Assembly: GCA_023333565.1 (NCBI GenBank)
Contig: JAJKFH010000566.1
Coordinates: 59,577 to 123,576 of the forward strand
Direction: 5' to 3'
DNA length: 64,000 nucleotides
Source: Puffinus mauretanicus
Lineage: Eukaryota > Chordata > Aves > Procellariiformes > Procellariidae
Position 1 is the stretch's first letter; each line of letters begins with the position of its first letter. Of the stretch, positions 47,283-60,354 are shown piece after piece. A model generated the notes under the pieces. It saw only the letters and a list, made by a program, of their open reading frames with translations, was not told the origin of the DNA and did not search any database. The translations under genes and the position numbers were made by a program.

Positions 47283-50200
47283 CCGGCGCGCGGCACCCTT
47301 ACCTGTCCCCCTCCCTGCGGCCCCGGCGGGTGGTACGGGGCTCGAGGCACGTAGGCTGGCGCGCGCACGTGGCGCCACCGGCGCTGTGAGGGGCTGCCTC
47401 CCCTCAGGCGGCTGCCTCCTGTGTCTCCCCGCGGCCTTCTGCTCAGCCTCCTTCTGTGCTGACCGTTTGTACAATAAAGCCAGTTGCCTCCGCTGTGTTG
47501 GCTGATGGAGACAGGAGTTGGTACTAAGCGGACTGCAAATCCTCAGCTGGGCCTCGGTGAGGTGCCTCGCTGGGAAGGTGGCTTGCTTCCTTGTTAAACC
47601 GGTCTGAGGAAAAGGACTTTGAAAGGTAGAAAAACACAACAGGTTCTGTGTTTTAGAAGGACTAAATACTGCATCTTGTGAAGCTCTGATGAGAAACGTA
47701 GTTTGAGAAGTCCATCCCTTACTCATGACTATTCTGGTCCTTATTATATTTATGGCAATATCTGAGGAAGAGCAGAAAAAGGCAACACGGTGAAAGCAGC
47801 AAGCTTGGGAAAAGATCTGTGTAGCACCTGTGTGAGTGCACGTGAGTCTGCGTTTTGCAAGTCCAGGTAAAAAAAAAAAAGAAATAATCGATCCTGAGTT
47901 ACTTTTTAATATTGTAAGCAAGCCATCTAGAAATACTGTGGGGTTTTTACATCATTAATATGTGCCTTCTTAGGCGTTGACTTTCACAGACAGTACTTCT
48001 GCACTGAAAGCCTTATTTATGCACGTTTTTCTCATTACTCACCTTGTGCCTGTTTTTTCCCTGGGGGAAGTCACGGATTCTAACTGTGGGGAGGGATTGA
48101 AGCAGCAGCTTTTTCCTGTCAGTGCAACACCCTTCTACAGTGCTTTGCTAAGAGAGTCTTAGGAAATGAGAGTAGCTAAAGCCATTCAGCCCTTCCCTAC
48201 TCTTCTATAGCAATACAATAGCTCCATGCAGTCTTTACTGATGGGTAGGAGGATTTTCTATCTACTGATTAGCTTAGCCTTGAAGGAAACTACCACAAAC
48301 CAGATTACCAGGAGAGTAATTAAAACATAACTAATTCCCTTGCTAACCAGAAAATGCCTCATTTTGTATAACCATTAACTTTTGGATTGTACATAGCAGT
48401 AGGGTAATACAAGATCCTGGAGAGCAAAAGGATATAAGAGGTTTTGAAAATTTACAGCTCTGTTCTCAATGCTATCTATTTTATAACTTATTTGACCATT
48501 GAGCTGCTCCTCTGGGATTCTGTGCTTCATGCATTACCTATTTATATTGAACTGTTTTGATCTTTGTTTGAAAACCAAATCAGCTTCAAGCACTAAAGCA
48601 AGCTTGAATATGGAAGAGTATTTTACTCTGAGGATCATGTTATGGTCTTTTGAATTAATGCCCACAGCAAGCATTATAAGCATAAAATATGAAATATTTT
48701 AAAATGTATTTTAAAATGTAAATTCACAACAGTAGATGATAATCTTAATGTTCTGGAAGCAGAGCTGAGGCACGGAGCATGAAGTGATTCATCCAGGGTT
48801 CCCAGAAGGAACTCTGACAACTAGCTGAAGGGTACACAGATCGTCTGACACACCATTGTGGAAAAAGGTTTAAACTTTTCATAACACATAAAGTAGAGTT
48901 TGTGGAATGCTACTTATAGTTTGCATTTTGCTTTGTAAATGGACCTACTTACAAAATGTTCAACAGACACTACTTAATCTCTCCCTTACCACACCTTTTG
49001 ATTTGAACATACCTGGTACACAGGAACAAGACACAAGTATCTGTCAAAAAACACTTTACTTATTTTGAAATATATTCACAGTTTGTGACATACGACATGT
49101 CTTCATGCCCCTTCTTCAGTGACTTCAGAGCAATATACCCAGGACATTAAGAGACACATTTGTTCACACAAAATTAAATTAATAAGCATAGCCATTTTAG
49201 CCTGGTATTCTTACAGGCTAAAGTAATGGAGTATGGAGCGGAGTGAATTCCCACTGTAATAACTTTTTAAACCTTTCACTGACCACAACCAACTTTGTTT
49301 TGGGCACAGAGTACTTAAAAATTCCTTATGGAAATGGACACCTCAAAACTGCCTGCAGTAAGGAAAATGCTTCAGAGTAATGCCCATTTTAGACACCACG
49401 GAGTTATAATACATGAGGTAAATTTCAAAGCAAAATCCATAGAAAACCAAGCATCCTTAGCACTACATTCTTCAAGTTATATAGTGGACTTTAAAAAATC
49501 CCTATGTAATAAACTTTTAATCTATTCTGTAATGTAACTGGAAAAATTTCTATGTAAACACTAAATTATTCCTAAGTCATTACACTAGCTGCAAAACTGG
49601 CAATGCACGACTGTACCAGCAGTTTTACATAAGAAGGTCTCCAAATACAGCGTTTTTTCATGCAAAAAAATGTACATATTGCTTCTAGTGCAGTTACAAT
49701 CTAGGACAACTGTTCATTTCTACTCCTTAAGTCTGAGAGTAATGCCTTCTTGTGGTCATTTAATTAATAGCCAGTTATATAATTAACTAATCCGATCATT
49801 TACATTCTCTAGACTTTCTTTATACGCCCCTAAGTACTACTGATACCTGAAAATGATAGTGCTATCTTTGTGTTGAAAATGATAATGCTATCAGTATTAG
49901 TTGCATTCACAGAGGAGGAGATAAACAGACCATCACGGTTACATTTCACAAAACTGAGTCCTCAGATTTTGAGCCCAGCTGACCACAGCTGTTAATTATG
50001 ATTATTCAGAGGAAAACTCCAGACTAATGCTTAGAGAACACGTCACTCGTGCGACACATCAGAATCTTACAAGGCAGGCAGATGAACACATTAGCAGGTG
50101 TAGTCTGATTGAATTTCTGATCCCAGATTCTACCCTTTTGTGCTTGCATTTTGATTGCAACGTATGTACTCTCATCAATGATGACATAGCTGGCTCATAT

Positions 50201-51045
50201 AATTTGCTTCATAAATTCCAAAATAGAGGAGGATGCTTCAGAAAAAGCAAAATAAATGCAGTTATTCTTATGAAACCAAATTACTGAAACAAAACTAATG
50301 AGAAGGGGCAAGCTTTCTTGCCCACGCTTTCATTAGAATATGTTTTAATTAACAGAAATTTACTTTTTTCCCCAGTCTTTGTTTATGCAAAGGAAACTAC
50401 ATCATCCCTGAAGTGGACTTACACAGCTATCTACAACATTTCAGATGCAATTTGAATACGCTCAAACAGCTGCACACACATTGTTTCGTAAGAGTAACTT
50501 TAGTGTTTGTGAAAGACGACTCAGGAATCTGAACTCTACTTTTTAGACAGACAACTGCTATAGAACAGCCAATGTATGCTTTTTCTGCCAGCATGCCCCC
50601 GTTGCAGGTCCTCTAAAACTCAGCTAGGGAAAAGAGGATGCTCCTTCCCTCCCTGTCCCGTTGTATAGCTATCAGAAGCGCTAAAGGTTTTCCATGTATT
50701 CATTCATTCAGTAGAGACATTACCAAACTCTTAACTTCATACAGTTCACCAAAACTGATTCAGAGGTCACTAAAGATCATGACATAAAAACCTGAGTGAC
50801 AAGATTTAGGAGGAGATACAAACACCTCCAGAACATAAAATAAGCCAGTTAGGCTATCCCATCCAAGTAGATTTTGCCAGAAACTCATAATCTTAGCAGC
50901 TGATATCTGCATATGTATCCTTAAATTAGGAATCGTTAGTTTTTCCTCCTTTTGAAAATTATTACTGCACTAACACATAGGAGCTTCCAGCTCTGCATCC
51001 CTTATGTATTAATAAGGGATAAATTAATCACTGGGATTTGTTAGA

Positions 51046-51065
51046 TATAAATAAATAAATAAATA
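51046..51065. repeat. (TAAA)n microsatellite
   Basis: About five perfect units of AAAT/TAAA simple sequence. Confidence 0.9.
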
Positions 51066-52585
51066 ACGTTCATCTGAAAAAAACATAGAAGAACAAGTTG
51101 CTCCACAAACAGCAAAATTACTGATGTCTAGTTTCATATGGATCTGGGTCACGTCCCTACACGCCTCTTCAGGCCACAGTAATCCCAGGTATCCATCCTT
51201 CCATGGTTTTCCTTTCTCTTCCCTCCCAGCAAATGCTGCAGCTTGGAATGCACCACTCAACCCCACAAGCCTCACAGAAAATACCAAGCTTGCTTACCCC
51301 AAAACTTCTTTGTCAAAGGATGCCTTGCTCTGAATTTTGTCACTCAAGAATGGCCAATTTTCATGAAGAACTTAAATTGTCTTTGAGCTTTCTACCTCCC
51401 ATCCAATTTTTCTGAAACCAAACAGTGGCCTCGAAGTAGATCTGACGGATAGATGGACAGAGTACACAAATGTTTAAATCTTGTTTCCTTAGAAAAGCAG
51501 GCTTGAAATTCTGCAGCATGGAAGGAACTGTCTGTAGGAAGCTCAAACTGGGACACAAAATAAGGGAACTTGTTAGACAGAAATTAAAGCTGTAAGAAAA
51601 GTGTTTATTGTTCAGGCATAAAAATTGTTGCTCCGGCTGTCATAAAATGACAAACTTTACATTTTTAAAACCAAGTTAATATATTATGTATTAGCATATC
51701 TTCAGTCTCGTGAAACAATGAATTTTAGTGCAGTGAGACTAAATAGAATAAATAAAGTATTACGAGTAATACTCTCAAGAGTAAAAATTCATACCATAAA
51801 TATGTCTGCACATACATGTATTTATACGTCCTCTATTACCACAGTATCCAAACTCTTCAAAATAGTTAAACATCTCTTTTCCTCCTCAGCTTTTAGGAGA
51901 CTTTGCTTCATGTTTAAGAGTGTGTGCATGTGAGCATGTATGTTTATGTGTATACTTGTGTATATATGTAACGATCCTGGGAAGAGGCTGATTAACAGAG
52001 AGTATTTGTGAATGATCATAAGCCGTGTTCCTTCTGCTGTGGGAGCAAATGACAAACCAAGTCCTGTGTCTGCAAAAGTTCTGTTGTGCCTGCTCTGGAG
52101 CGCTCCTTCATTTGCCAAGCATTTTACAGCTGTAGTAGAATTTAGAGGGATATCATGACACTCAGGTGCTTAAATCCTATTTCATGGAAGGCTTTGATTA
52201 TCAGGACAGACTTTGAAATCAAACTCTGCATTCAGTGCATAGCCAGCTGAACTCCAGGGCAAAGTTATCACCATGACCTGTTGCTAAATACATAGGGCTG
52301 CTGTGTTTTACAACTGCTGAAGTTTTTATAACACGGAGCTTTGTTCCTGAGTGTGAGTTCCAGCAATGAAATACGAAGGTCAGTGATGCAGATATTGCTG
52401 TGGTCAGGAGTGAGGCTGATAGAAAAGGACACAATGTACAGCTAGTTATGGTGAGCACATTTTTGTTACTGGCAGACTGAAGAGTTAGAGAATCCCCATG
52501 CTTCACTATTTTTTGACAGAGGTGCTCTGTTGTGAAGCACTCCCCTTTTCCTGAAGGCAAAAATCCAGTCCCCCTTAAGCTTACT

Positions 52586-52716
52586 GTCATCCAGATGCTA
52601 AATCAATGTCAGACAAGTGCTAATTTTGGCAGGCTATTTAGGACTTAGCGTAATCCAGATGCTAGTTCAGCTTCATCTGGATGCTAATCTTGACAGGGCA
52701 CTGAGAATTCAGGAAG
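52586..52716. repeat. Imperfect tandem duplication, about 65-bp unit
   Basis: Two adjacent copies begin ATCCAGATGCTA (near 52588 and 52653) and each later carries TGCTAATtTTGgCAGG (52619 and 52684). The second copy also has an extra inverted CATCTGGATGCTAA segment. Conservation is patchy, so this is an old duplication. Confidence 0.6.
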
Positions 52717-53799
52717 AAGCTGCTATTCTTCCAACTTTATACATACGTTCAGACGGGAAAACTAAATAGTTTGACTCTTCAGGTGTGATGCAGCTTTTAA
52801 GACTGAGAATTCTGTACAACTACCTTAATTAAAAGGACTTCAGATATTTCAGAGCATTGCTTCAGCTCTGAGGATGACGAAGAAATAATATTTGGTAACC
52901 AACAATATACAAGGCAGCAGAGGGTTGCAGCAGAATGATTACAGACATATTTTCTTTATCTTTTGATGGAATGAATAGAAAACACAGAGCATAAATGGTG
53001 TCTGTACTGTGCATGGGCTTATGACTGATCTGGTAAGTCTTCGTTCACAGGTGACATTAGAGAGAATTGATTTTTCTCATTCCTCATGAGAATTGTTAGG
53101 TAGAAGGCAGTAGTTTGTGGAGTCACTTTTACAGAGTGACTGGGTCTTTGGCACTGCTGTGATTATTGCACACATTAGGATGTGTAACATTCATCTATTT
53201 CAAGGAATGATGCTGTTTACGGATAGCTACAGCTAAGGCAGAAGTAATCTCAGATAATCTCACACATTTAAGAGAAATTTTTATGCAGATATCCAGTTAT
53301 ACTGTGCATGCATTTATTTGCGTATATCAAATGGACAATTAACAGTGCAAGTGCTTGTTTTGTGCAACTGAAAAGGTGTTCATGAGTGCAAGCAGATACG
53401 CTTTTAGATCTTAAAGCTTATATGCCCCCTAGAACTGGCTTGCAGTTCTTCATGGTAAATTCTTCTGGTGCTTACGGCTGTAAAGGCAGATCATGGTTCT
53501 TTGCCCTTTAACAAAATTCTACAACGAGTATACAACTCCAGATATTTTCAAAACAAACAAAAAGCCACCTTGTTATGAAGGCTGGTTTCTATAGGCCTTC
53601 GTCATGCTAAACTGCCACTCCCAATTCTGTTTGTATGTACTTACAAACAGGATGCTGAATGTTACCACGCAATTTTAAATAAATGTTTTCAGCGAAGCCC
53701 AATTTAAATCTTTCCAAATGTATCTTTTAAATAACAGATGACAAGTAATACATATCTCTTCACATGTATTATTAGCTCATGGTTATGTGGTTTTATCCA

Positions 53800-54141
53800 T
53801 CAATATGATGAATAAACATTTATTCCCTATAAAATTCCTTACTTTAATAATGCATCTAAATATATTTAATGCTAAAATCTGAAGCCTTTGTAACACTTCT
53901 TGAATATTGGAAGTCATTGTGTCATTCCCATCTCAGTGCAAAGCAGGCTGACTGGAATCCTCAAAAGTGCATCTTAGGTTCTTTCTCAATGTATTAAACT
54001 TAAGTTGTCCCTAAAATTAATCTTTGCTTAAAAGGCATAAAGCAAAATGCATCTGATTTCCTCCTTCCAGGGACCGATGAGTCGGCTTAGACTTTTGGGA
54101 AGATGAGTTCCCAGCTGTGCTGTTGTAACCTCTGGTAGGTG
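53800..54141 (-). other. RANBP3L: RANBP3L 3' UTR (proximal estimate)
   Basis: This sequence follows the RANBP3L stop in the minus direction. The nearest minus-strand AATAAA is at 53824-53819 (TTTATT on the plus strand), with further ones at 53318-53313 and 51609-51604. The true end cannot be decided from sequence. Confidence 0.35.
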
Positions 54142-54185
54142 TCATGAGCAGACTACAGACTGCCTGCGGTTCCATCTGGAATGAT
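54142..54185 (-). CDS. RANBP3L: RANBP3L terminal coding exon
   Basis: This short last exon completes an Asp codon split with the previous exon and encodes D-HSRWNRRQSVVCS with TGA at 54144-54142. It corresponds to the human C-terminus DPSSWTHRQSVACS. The acceptor TCTTTTTCAG precedes 54185 in the minus direction. It enters in phase 1 (G|AT). I relied on the RRQSV-CS ending and the exact phase fit; it is too short to show up as an open frame. Confidence 0.9.
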
Positions 54186-57100
54186 CTGAAAAAGAATTTT
54201 AAAAAATCTTGCTTATTTGAGTGTATTCATGTTTTGAAACAACCCGGCATTTCGTAATACCAAAGCAGTAGGTTAAAGTTTGGATATGATCAGTTCCTGG
54301 TTTAAGTAAATATCTAACTAGATAACACAGGATTATTCACAAATATTTGAGCATGTGAATAGTGAATGAAGCTTGTGACCCCCCATGTCAATAAAGGCAA
54401 GCACAAAAGCACTAAGGATTCAGATGTCTAGATAGGAGAATGTATCTGGGATGCAAATCACCTTGCTCTAGACGGGGAATAGTGTCTTAACACTTCATAA
54501 TAGATGCTCAGTAAACTGTGAGAAATCCAACATATCTTCAAATAACTCATTGGTCATGATAAAGTACACAGGGGTGTTTTTGGTGCATAATCTCTATGAC
54601 TTTGACTCATCTGCAGAAAGTAGATATAGCTGACTAAAGTCAGACACATTAATATCACTATCTCACTGTCTGCTTAAAAATTGCTGCTGCCATCTGGCCA
54701 CTGCTAAATACTTACTAAAAGTTTTAAACCTCTTACAGGTGAAAGGAAAGGCCTTGCTTTTGTCACAATATTAAATATGATTTTCCCCCGCCCCCTTTCC
54801 TGATATGTCAGCATTTAAAGCCAATCAGAGAGCTGTCTTTTCTTGTCTTCTTTAGATGTTACTGATACCTGCTGGAAAGAATACAGAAACTTGGACTCCA
54901 ACAAAGATGTTAATTCTTAACTTTTCCTCAGTTTTAATCACTATCTCATATGTGTGTACGTGTGTTAGATTTATGACTTGGAATCCTTAACAATTGGTAA
55001 GAATTTAAATTAAATTGACAAGAAATGTTAAAGAAAGATAGCAGTTTTTCAGGAGTTCCTATGGTGTTGCTGAACAGTAGTTCCTTTAAGAACTTTAAAA
55101 GTATTTTACTTAAAAATAAAAAAAGCTCTCGTAACATTTTAAATCTTGCTAAATACCAGCAGATGATAAAGTCCTAATGAGGCCAACATGGGAGGTATGT
55201 GTATAGTAGACTAGAAAACGTCTCTAAAATAAAACAAAAGGTTGCACTTCTGTGATATGATACTGCCTGGCTCTCAACACCAGTAGTCTCCAAAATCCAT
55301 GCAATTCTTGGTGGACCTATATGGGACACACTATGTTTTTGCACACTATGGTTTTCTCTTAAGGTCTATGGCTACATATGGAGAGACTTCGTGGGACTTA
55401 CCTAGCCCTAGACTCCAGAATCTTTGAATTCACCCTAATAGCTTCTAAAAGAAAATGTCACGCCAGGAAAGAGAGGACACCTCAATCAAAAGAGAGGATC
55501 CCTCAATCAGGATGAAGTTAGGGGAAGATTTAACAGAGTTATTGGTGAGGTGCAGTATAAGAAATAATGCATAAAACATTTCTTTGCCTAGTGACACTGT
55601 TATCCTTGTCCCTCACGTGTACTTTTCCAGCTTCTCTGTTCCCCCCTCAGGGTTAAAAATAAACAAATTCCTGCAAAATCAGAGAAGGGAAAAGGATGGA
55701 AATCACAGGAACCATCCTACCTATAGCCTCATGCTATTCTACTACTATGACTGACATTTCATACTCCCCTGTGAAAGAATTGCTGTATGCCTCTAAGGAA
55801 TAACAGTTCTTTCTAAATACTAACAGGGTTACAATACTTTAAGGACCTTCTGCTATTTCTGATGACCATGATGGAAACAGCACCTGTTTCTAAATGTAAA
55901 CAAAATGCATTCTTTTGGAGCAAGGACATAATCTCCTTATGGCTATGAAGAAAACATGGAAAAATCTCTTAGAAGTGTCAGAAGCAAGAAGTAACATTTT
56001 CGGAGACATAGTCACTTATGGGTCTAAGCAGTGACTGCTACCACTGGCAAGCTTAGGTGTTGGGGCTCTAACAGATCCATGTTCTGGCAGGATGACTTTT
56101 TGAACCTGACATAGGTACCTTGTTTGTTTGTGCTGCCAGTGGAAAGAGGTGGGCAACCCTGCAAGAGTTGCACAGTCCCTACATGAGAGAACGGTCTATC
56201 CAATAACTATATATGGAATTTATGCATATTATGCATATTAGCAGTACAACTCAGTACTCCCACGTGATGAATTTGTAACTGTAGTCAAGGTGCTTAAAAG
56301 ACAGGAGTCAGAAGACTGTATCTGCACAGATACCTGACACTGGTCAGCCAACATACAGGAAAGCCCCAAATCGATGGTTGAGATCTATTAGCAAAACAGG
56401 AGGAGGTAGTGGCAATAGTTTGGCATTTATGTTACTCATGGCAGAACACGCCCGGGACACAGACCTAACGGGGTGCTAGGTTCTCTGTATCCACAGGGGT
56501 CAGGTACAACTCATTGCCTACCAGGAGACGACACTCCCTTACTAGCCTATTCTATGTGCCTGGCTAAGGGGAATTCTCTGTTCTGTTTGTTGAAGTGGAT
56601 CTACCACACAGCAAAGAATGTAAGATTTACAAGTCCGAGGAGAGGAAAAACGAAAGGGGAGAGTCATGCAACTGCCTGAGGCTAGTGGCATTTCCCTCTG
56701 AAGGGAGCACTCTTGGTCTAATCATTCACACTTTGCCATATCAGCATTTTTCATTGTTTTATTTGTTAAATTACTTAGTGAGAAAATTTTTCATATGCAT
56801 AATAAAGAATTCTGCTGATCTTTCCTCAGCTAGATATTACAAAGACAACTGGAGGCAAACATAGCTACAATGCATAGCAGAGAAATGAATTAGCAATGAA
56901 AGAAATGGAAGAAGAGATTTGCTTGACTTTGGTCAGCCTAGAAGTTTGCTGCCTAGTCTAAATTCATCTCCTCAGTTCACTTTGTAGTCAGTGGGAAAAG
57001 ATAAATACTTCCCAGAGAGTTATTGATCCCATCCACTCTCAAAATCTGTTTAAAGATGAATTGTTCTGTTTCTCTCCACTTAGATTTACAGAACAATTTG

Positions 57101-59610
57101 TTGGTAAAAATATCCAAGCTGTAACGGGTGAAATATGATCTGATAAAAATATCAGGTACAGCAACTTATTCCTTATGGACTTTATGAAATTAGTATCTCT
57201 ACTTGAAAGTAAAGCAATTCAATTAAAAATTTTAAAAATATTGGAGTAAATGTCTATATTGAATTTGTAAAATGGTAGAAATATCTCTACTACCTTATAC
57301 ACTGTCCTTATACAGCATTAACATCCTGTGTTTGTTATAGTGAAGAATTCTGTGTAAAAAAATCTTATAAAAGTCTTGCAAACATATAGAATCACTTTAA
57401 TGTTCATAACGCTTCACTTATTTCATATATCATATTTGCTTTCTTCTTCAGTCTCTAGAACTAAAGATAATTCTCATCTATTTTTCCATGTCTTTTACAG
57501 TTTCATGAAATATAAAGCATAATCTAGGGAATTGTATTAGTTCAGTTTAACAAGAAGGAGAAAAGAAAACTATCGGGTTTCTTGAGACAAAACGGGTAGC
57601 ATGAAATGAAATAAAATGCAGGCATACTTTCTAGCTGTATTTCTTGTAATGAAACAGTCACTGAGAACTTAGGCTTCTTAACGTTTATAGTAGTCTTAAG
57701 GAGAGGTAATCTCTGAAACTGAGTTATATCAGTAAAAATAAGACGACTTATTCACGCACATCCTTCAATGAAAATGAAAGCATTAAAATGAAAGCTTTCA
57801 ACAAATGCTCCTAAATATGCAGGATCTGATCTCTTGCATCCAAATGGAAGTTTCTATGCTGATATTTAAAACTGACCTCACTCCGTTCAAAACCCAGGAG
57901 GTATATTTTTCTTCCTGTTTTGGAAATGGGAGTTCCAGGGACAGGTATGTGTAAGATGTGAATGTCTGCATGTAAAGTGGGACTTGGATACCAGTAACTT
58001 AAATCTATGCAAAATTAAAACCTCATGCTCTGAGAATAACAGAAGAGATTAAGATAAGCAGGCAATGCTCAAAGTCATCGAAAAAGCTCTTGAAAGGCAT
58101 TGTTAGAACTGCTGTCAGTAGCTGGACATAAATGAAAGACAGATGCTTAAACTAAAAGGTCAAGAAAAAACAGCACCTGACACTCATATCTCAGAATCTG
58201 TTTGCTGGCTGCCATCTGAATATTTGTATCAGAAGTCTCTGCAAATCAAAATAAATATTTACCTTGTAAATCTCTGCTCCTATACTGCTTTGACATTCCC
58301 TTTCCCCTCTTTTTTTTTTTTTTCCCTAAAAGAACAACGAGTTCTTATCATCAATAATTCTGGAAAGGAATCAAGCTCCACCCAGAGTTTTCAAGTTACC
58401 AGAAACTCTTTGTAAAGTCAATAGAGACTACTTAGTAATTACAGAGGGAATGTTTGATTATCAGGGAGCAATCTAGGAAGTTCTCAGAGCTAACAATTTT
58501 CCCATTTCCTGAACAGAAAAAAGGTATTTGTGAGAAAACTTTGTATAAGAGCATCATGCTTTGTTTCGAGCACTGAATGCTACTGAAATGTAGTTAAACA
58601 ACAATTAATAATGGGAACAAGCACTGTAAACTGCAACCTATTTGCCTAAAGGGGAAAAAAAGACTTGTTTCCTTACGCAAAGAGTCAGTCATAGCTGTTA
58701 TTCGTACATGATTTGATTCTTGTTGAATAGTTGTTAAAATGAAGCGTTTATAATATAAGAACAGTATGTTACTCAGTTGAAGAGGGAAACTAATGCCATG
58801 AGCAACAACTCAAACATGTCTGCTGTAGTCCTTCTATTAGAAAATCAAACCTAATTGGCAGCTCCTGTATCCACTGTAGCCATTTGGCACAAACAAGTGA
58901 ATTTGCCCCAGAAATGTGACTTGTCTTTTGCTAAGATAGAAGAGCTTTTAAGTCTGACAGCTGTTTCTGCCTTGCTTTCTGCAAATGTGAACCCAGCCTT
59001 GTTGTGAGCTGTATTAACAGCTTCTAGAGTAGAATTAAGTCAGCAGCTTGCCCTCTATACCGTTTTAGTTGCATGCTTCACTTTGAGGAGCCTACATTTT
59101 TGTTATATTGAAGAAAACTGGCAAAACTGGTGTGTAAATCTTGACCTGCAAATTTCCTAGTGAGGTAGAAGTTAACTGCTGCATAATAGATATCTTAGAA
59201 AACACATTATGCTTGAAGCCATTAGTAACTACCCACTGATGTGAACGGACTCAACTTTCACTTACTTAAGTTAACAACTAGTATCTCAATACCTCTACTC
59301 ATTTCTACTTAAATATACTGGAGAAACCTTTAGGTAAAGCTTCACAATCTTAAAATTTCTTAACCTCAGCCTTTTGTCAAAAGAGTATTCACTGTTATAA
59401 AGATGTACAGATACTTCATCTGGCAAAACCTTGCATTTTAACTGTACTAAGTCAAAATACTAAAAGGAATTACCCTCTTCTACCTGAAAAGCGGTATCTG
59501 TAACAGATGAAAGTTATAGTCAGCATGAAAAAAAAAGAAGTACAATATTCATTGCTTACAAGAAAATACCCTGAAAGGATTACAGCATTCCCAGGAAAAT
59601 TTCTGCTTAC
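54186..59610 (-). other. RANBP3L: RANBP3L last intron
   Basis: This 5.4-kb intron lies between the last two coding exons, with donor GTAAGCAG (minus, at 59610) and acceptor TCTTTTTCAG. It is AT-rich with a T tract near 58309-58323. I recognise no repeat family, gene or RNA within it. Confidence 0.8.
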
Positions 59611-59803
59611 CAGATCCACTGCTGCTCACTTGGGTTATTTTTTCATCATCTTCATCATCGCTATCACAGTTTAATGGCTGAAAAGCTATTTCTGACTCTG
59701 TGTCTACTTGATTAGCATCTGGCTCTTGCTCAGCAAAGCTTCGCAATGCCACAAGGCGGTGATGTATTGCTGCATACAGGTATCCAGTGTCCTTTGAGCT
59801 TGC
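59611..59803 (-). CDS. RANBP3L: RANBP3L penultimate coding exon (end of Ran-binding domain)
   Basis: RANBP3L is a RanGTP-binding export cofactor, reported to carry SMAD1/5/8 out of the nucleus. This 193-bp exon encodes ASSKDTGYLYAAIHHRLVAL, the C-terminal helix of the RanBD1 domain (human ASAQDTAYLYAAIHHRLVAL). It then gives a variable linker and an acidic tail with LNCDSDDEDDEKITQVSSSGS. The acceptor TTCTACAG precedes 59803 and the donor GTAAGCAG follows 59611 in the minus direction. The open frame beginning MALRSF is only the internal part of this exon. Confidence 0.95.
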
Positions 59804-60354
59804 CTGTAGAACATAAAATGCATACAGTCCAAACTAACCAAGAAAAATCTCTATTTTTCACAGAGAAGCTGACTGAGAAATTTTCAAAAGTAATGAAAGA
59901 GCTGTATTTTGTCCTTTTTAATCAAAACAATCCATTTAAGATTCACACTTCATTAATTTCAGAAAATAAATTTAAATACAAATAATGTCAAGCTTCTTTA
60001 AGTGGTCGGAGTTTTGATTATTTTCTCTATAGTTACAAGAAACATAAGCTTAAAAATTATTTCCCCTGAAGAATGGCTCAGTTTGTACTGAGTACTTGAT
60101 ATTCCAGACAATTCCTGAATATGATTCTAGAAGCAATAAAGCACCAAAATGTTAATATATGTATTGCGTTTTGGTTTACAGAATAAATGAGAATTTTAAA
60201 ACTACAAAAAATTATTTGTGATTATACAATTTAAAGATACCATGAATTCTGCTGCTATTATTGAACATAAGATGAGCATCATCAAGAAGGGTATTGAGAA
60301 CTAGACAAGGCAGCATTTTGCCAGTACGTAAAACCTTTGAGCAGCCATGTCCTG

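Larger units (their letters stand above)
46150..47420. promoter_or_regulatory. NADK2: CpG island promoter of NADK2
   Basis: This is a very GC-rich, CpG-dense block in an otherwise AT-rich window, covering NADK2 exon 1 and its upstream flank. It contains a CCAAT box at 47081-47085 (plus strand, 185 bp upstream of the start codon) and NRF1-like palindromes TGCGCACGCGC (47172-47182) and GCGCGTGCGC (47273-47282). No TATA box is seen, as is usual for housekeeping promoters. Long open frames on both strands here are a by-product of the missing AT-rich stop codons. Confidence 0.9.
47430..53800. other. Intergenic region NADK2-RANBP3L
   Basis: This is AT-rich unique sequence between the NADK2 promoter and the 3' end of RANBP3L. 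It includes a TAAA repeat at 51046-51065 and an imperfect 65-bp duplication at 52586-52716. A plus-strand AATAAA sits just outside the CpG island (47473-47478). I see no coding exon, RNA gene or known transposable element. Part of it may be RANBP3L 3' UTR if a distal poly(A) site is used. Confidence 0.6.

Noticed and set aside
46138..47921. Long open frames on both strands (up to 321 codons) around 46.1-47.9 kb
   Set aside because: They lie in the CpG island, where stop codons are rare. Only the minus frame through 46896-46513 matches a protein (NADK2 exon 1); the others are Pro/Arg/Ala-rich shadows.
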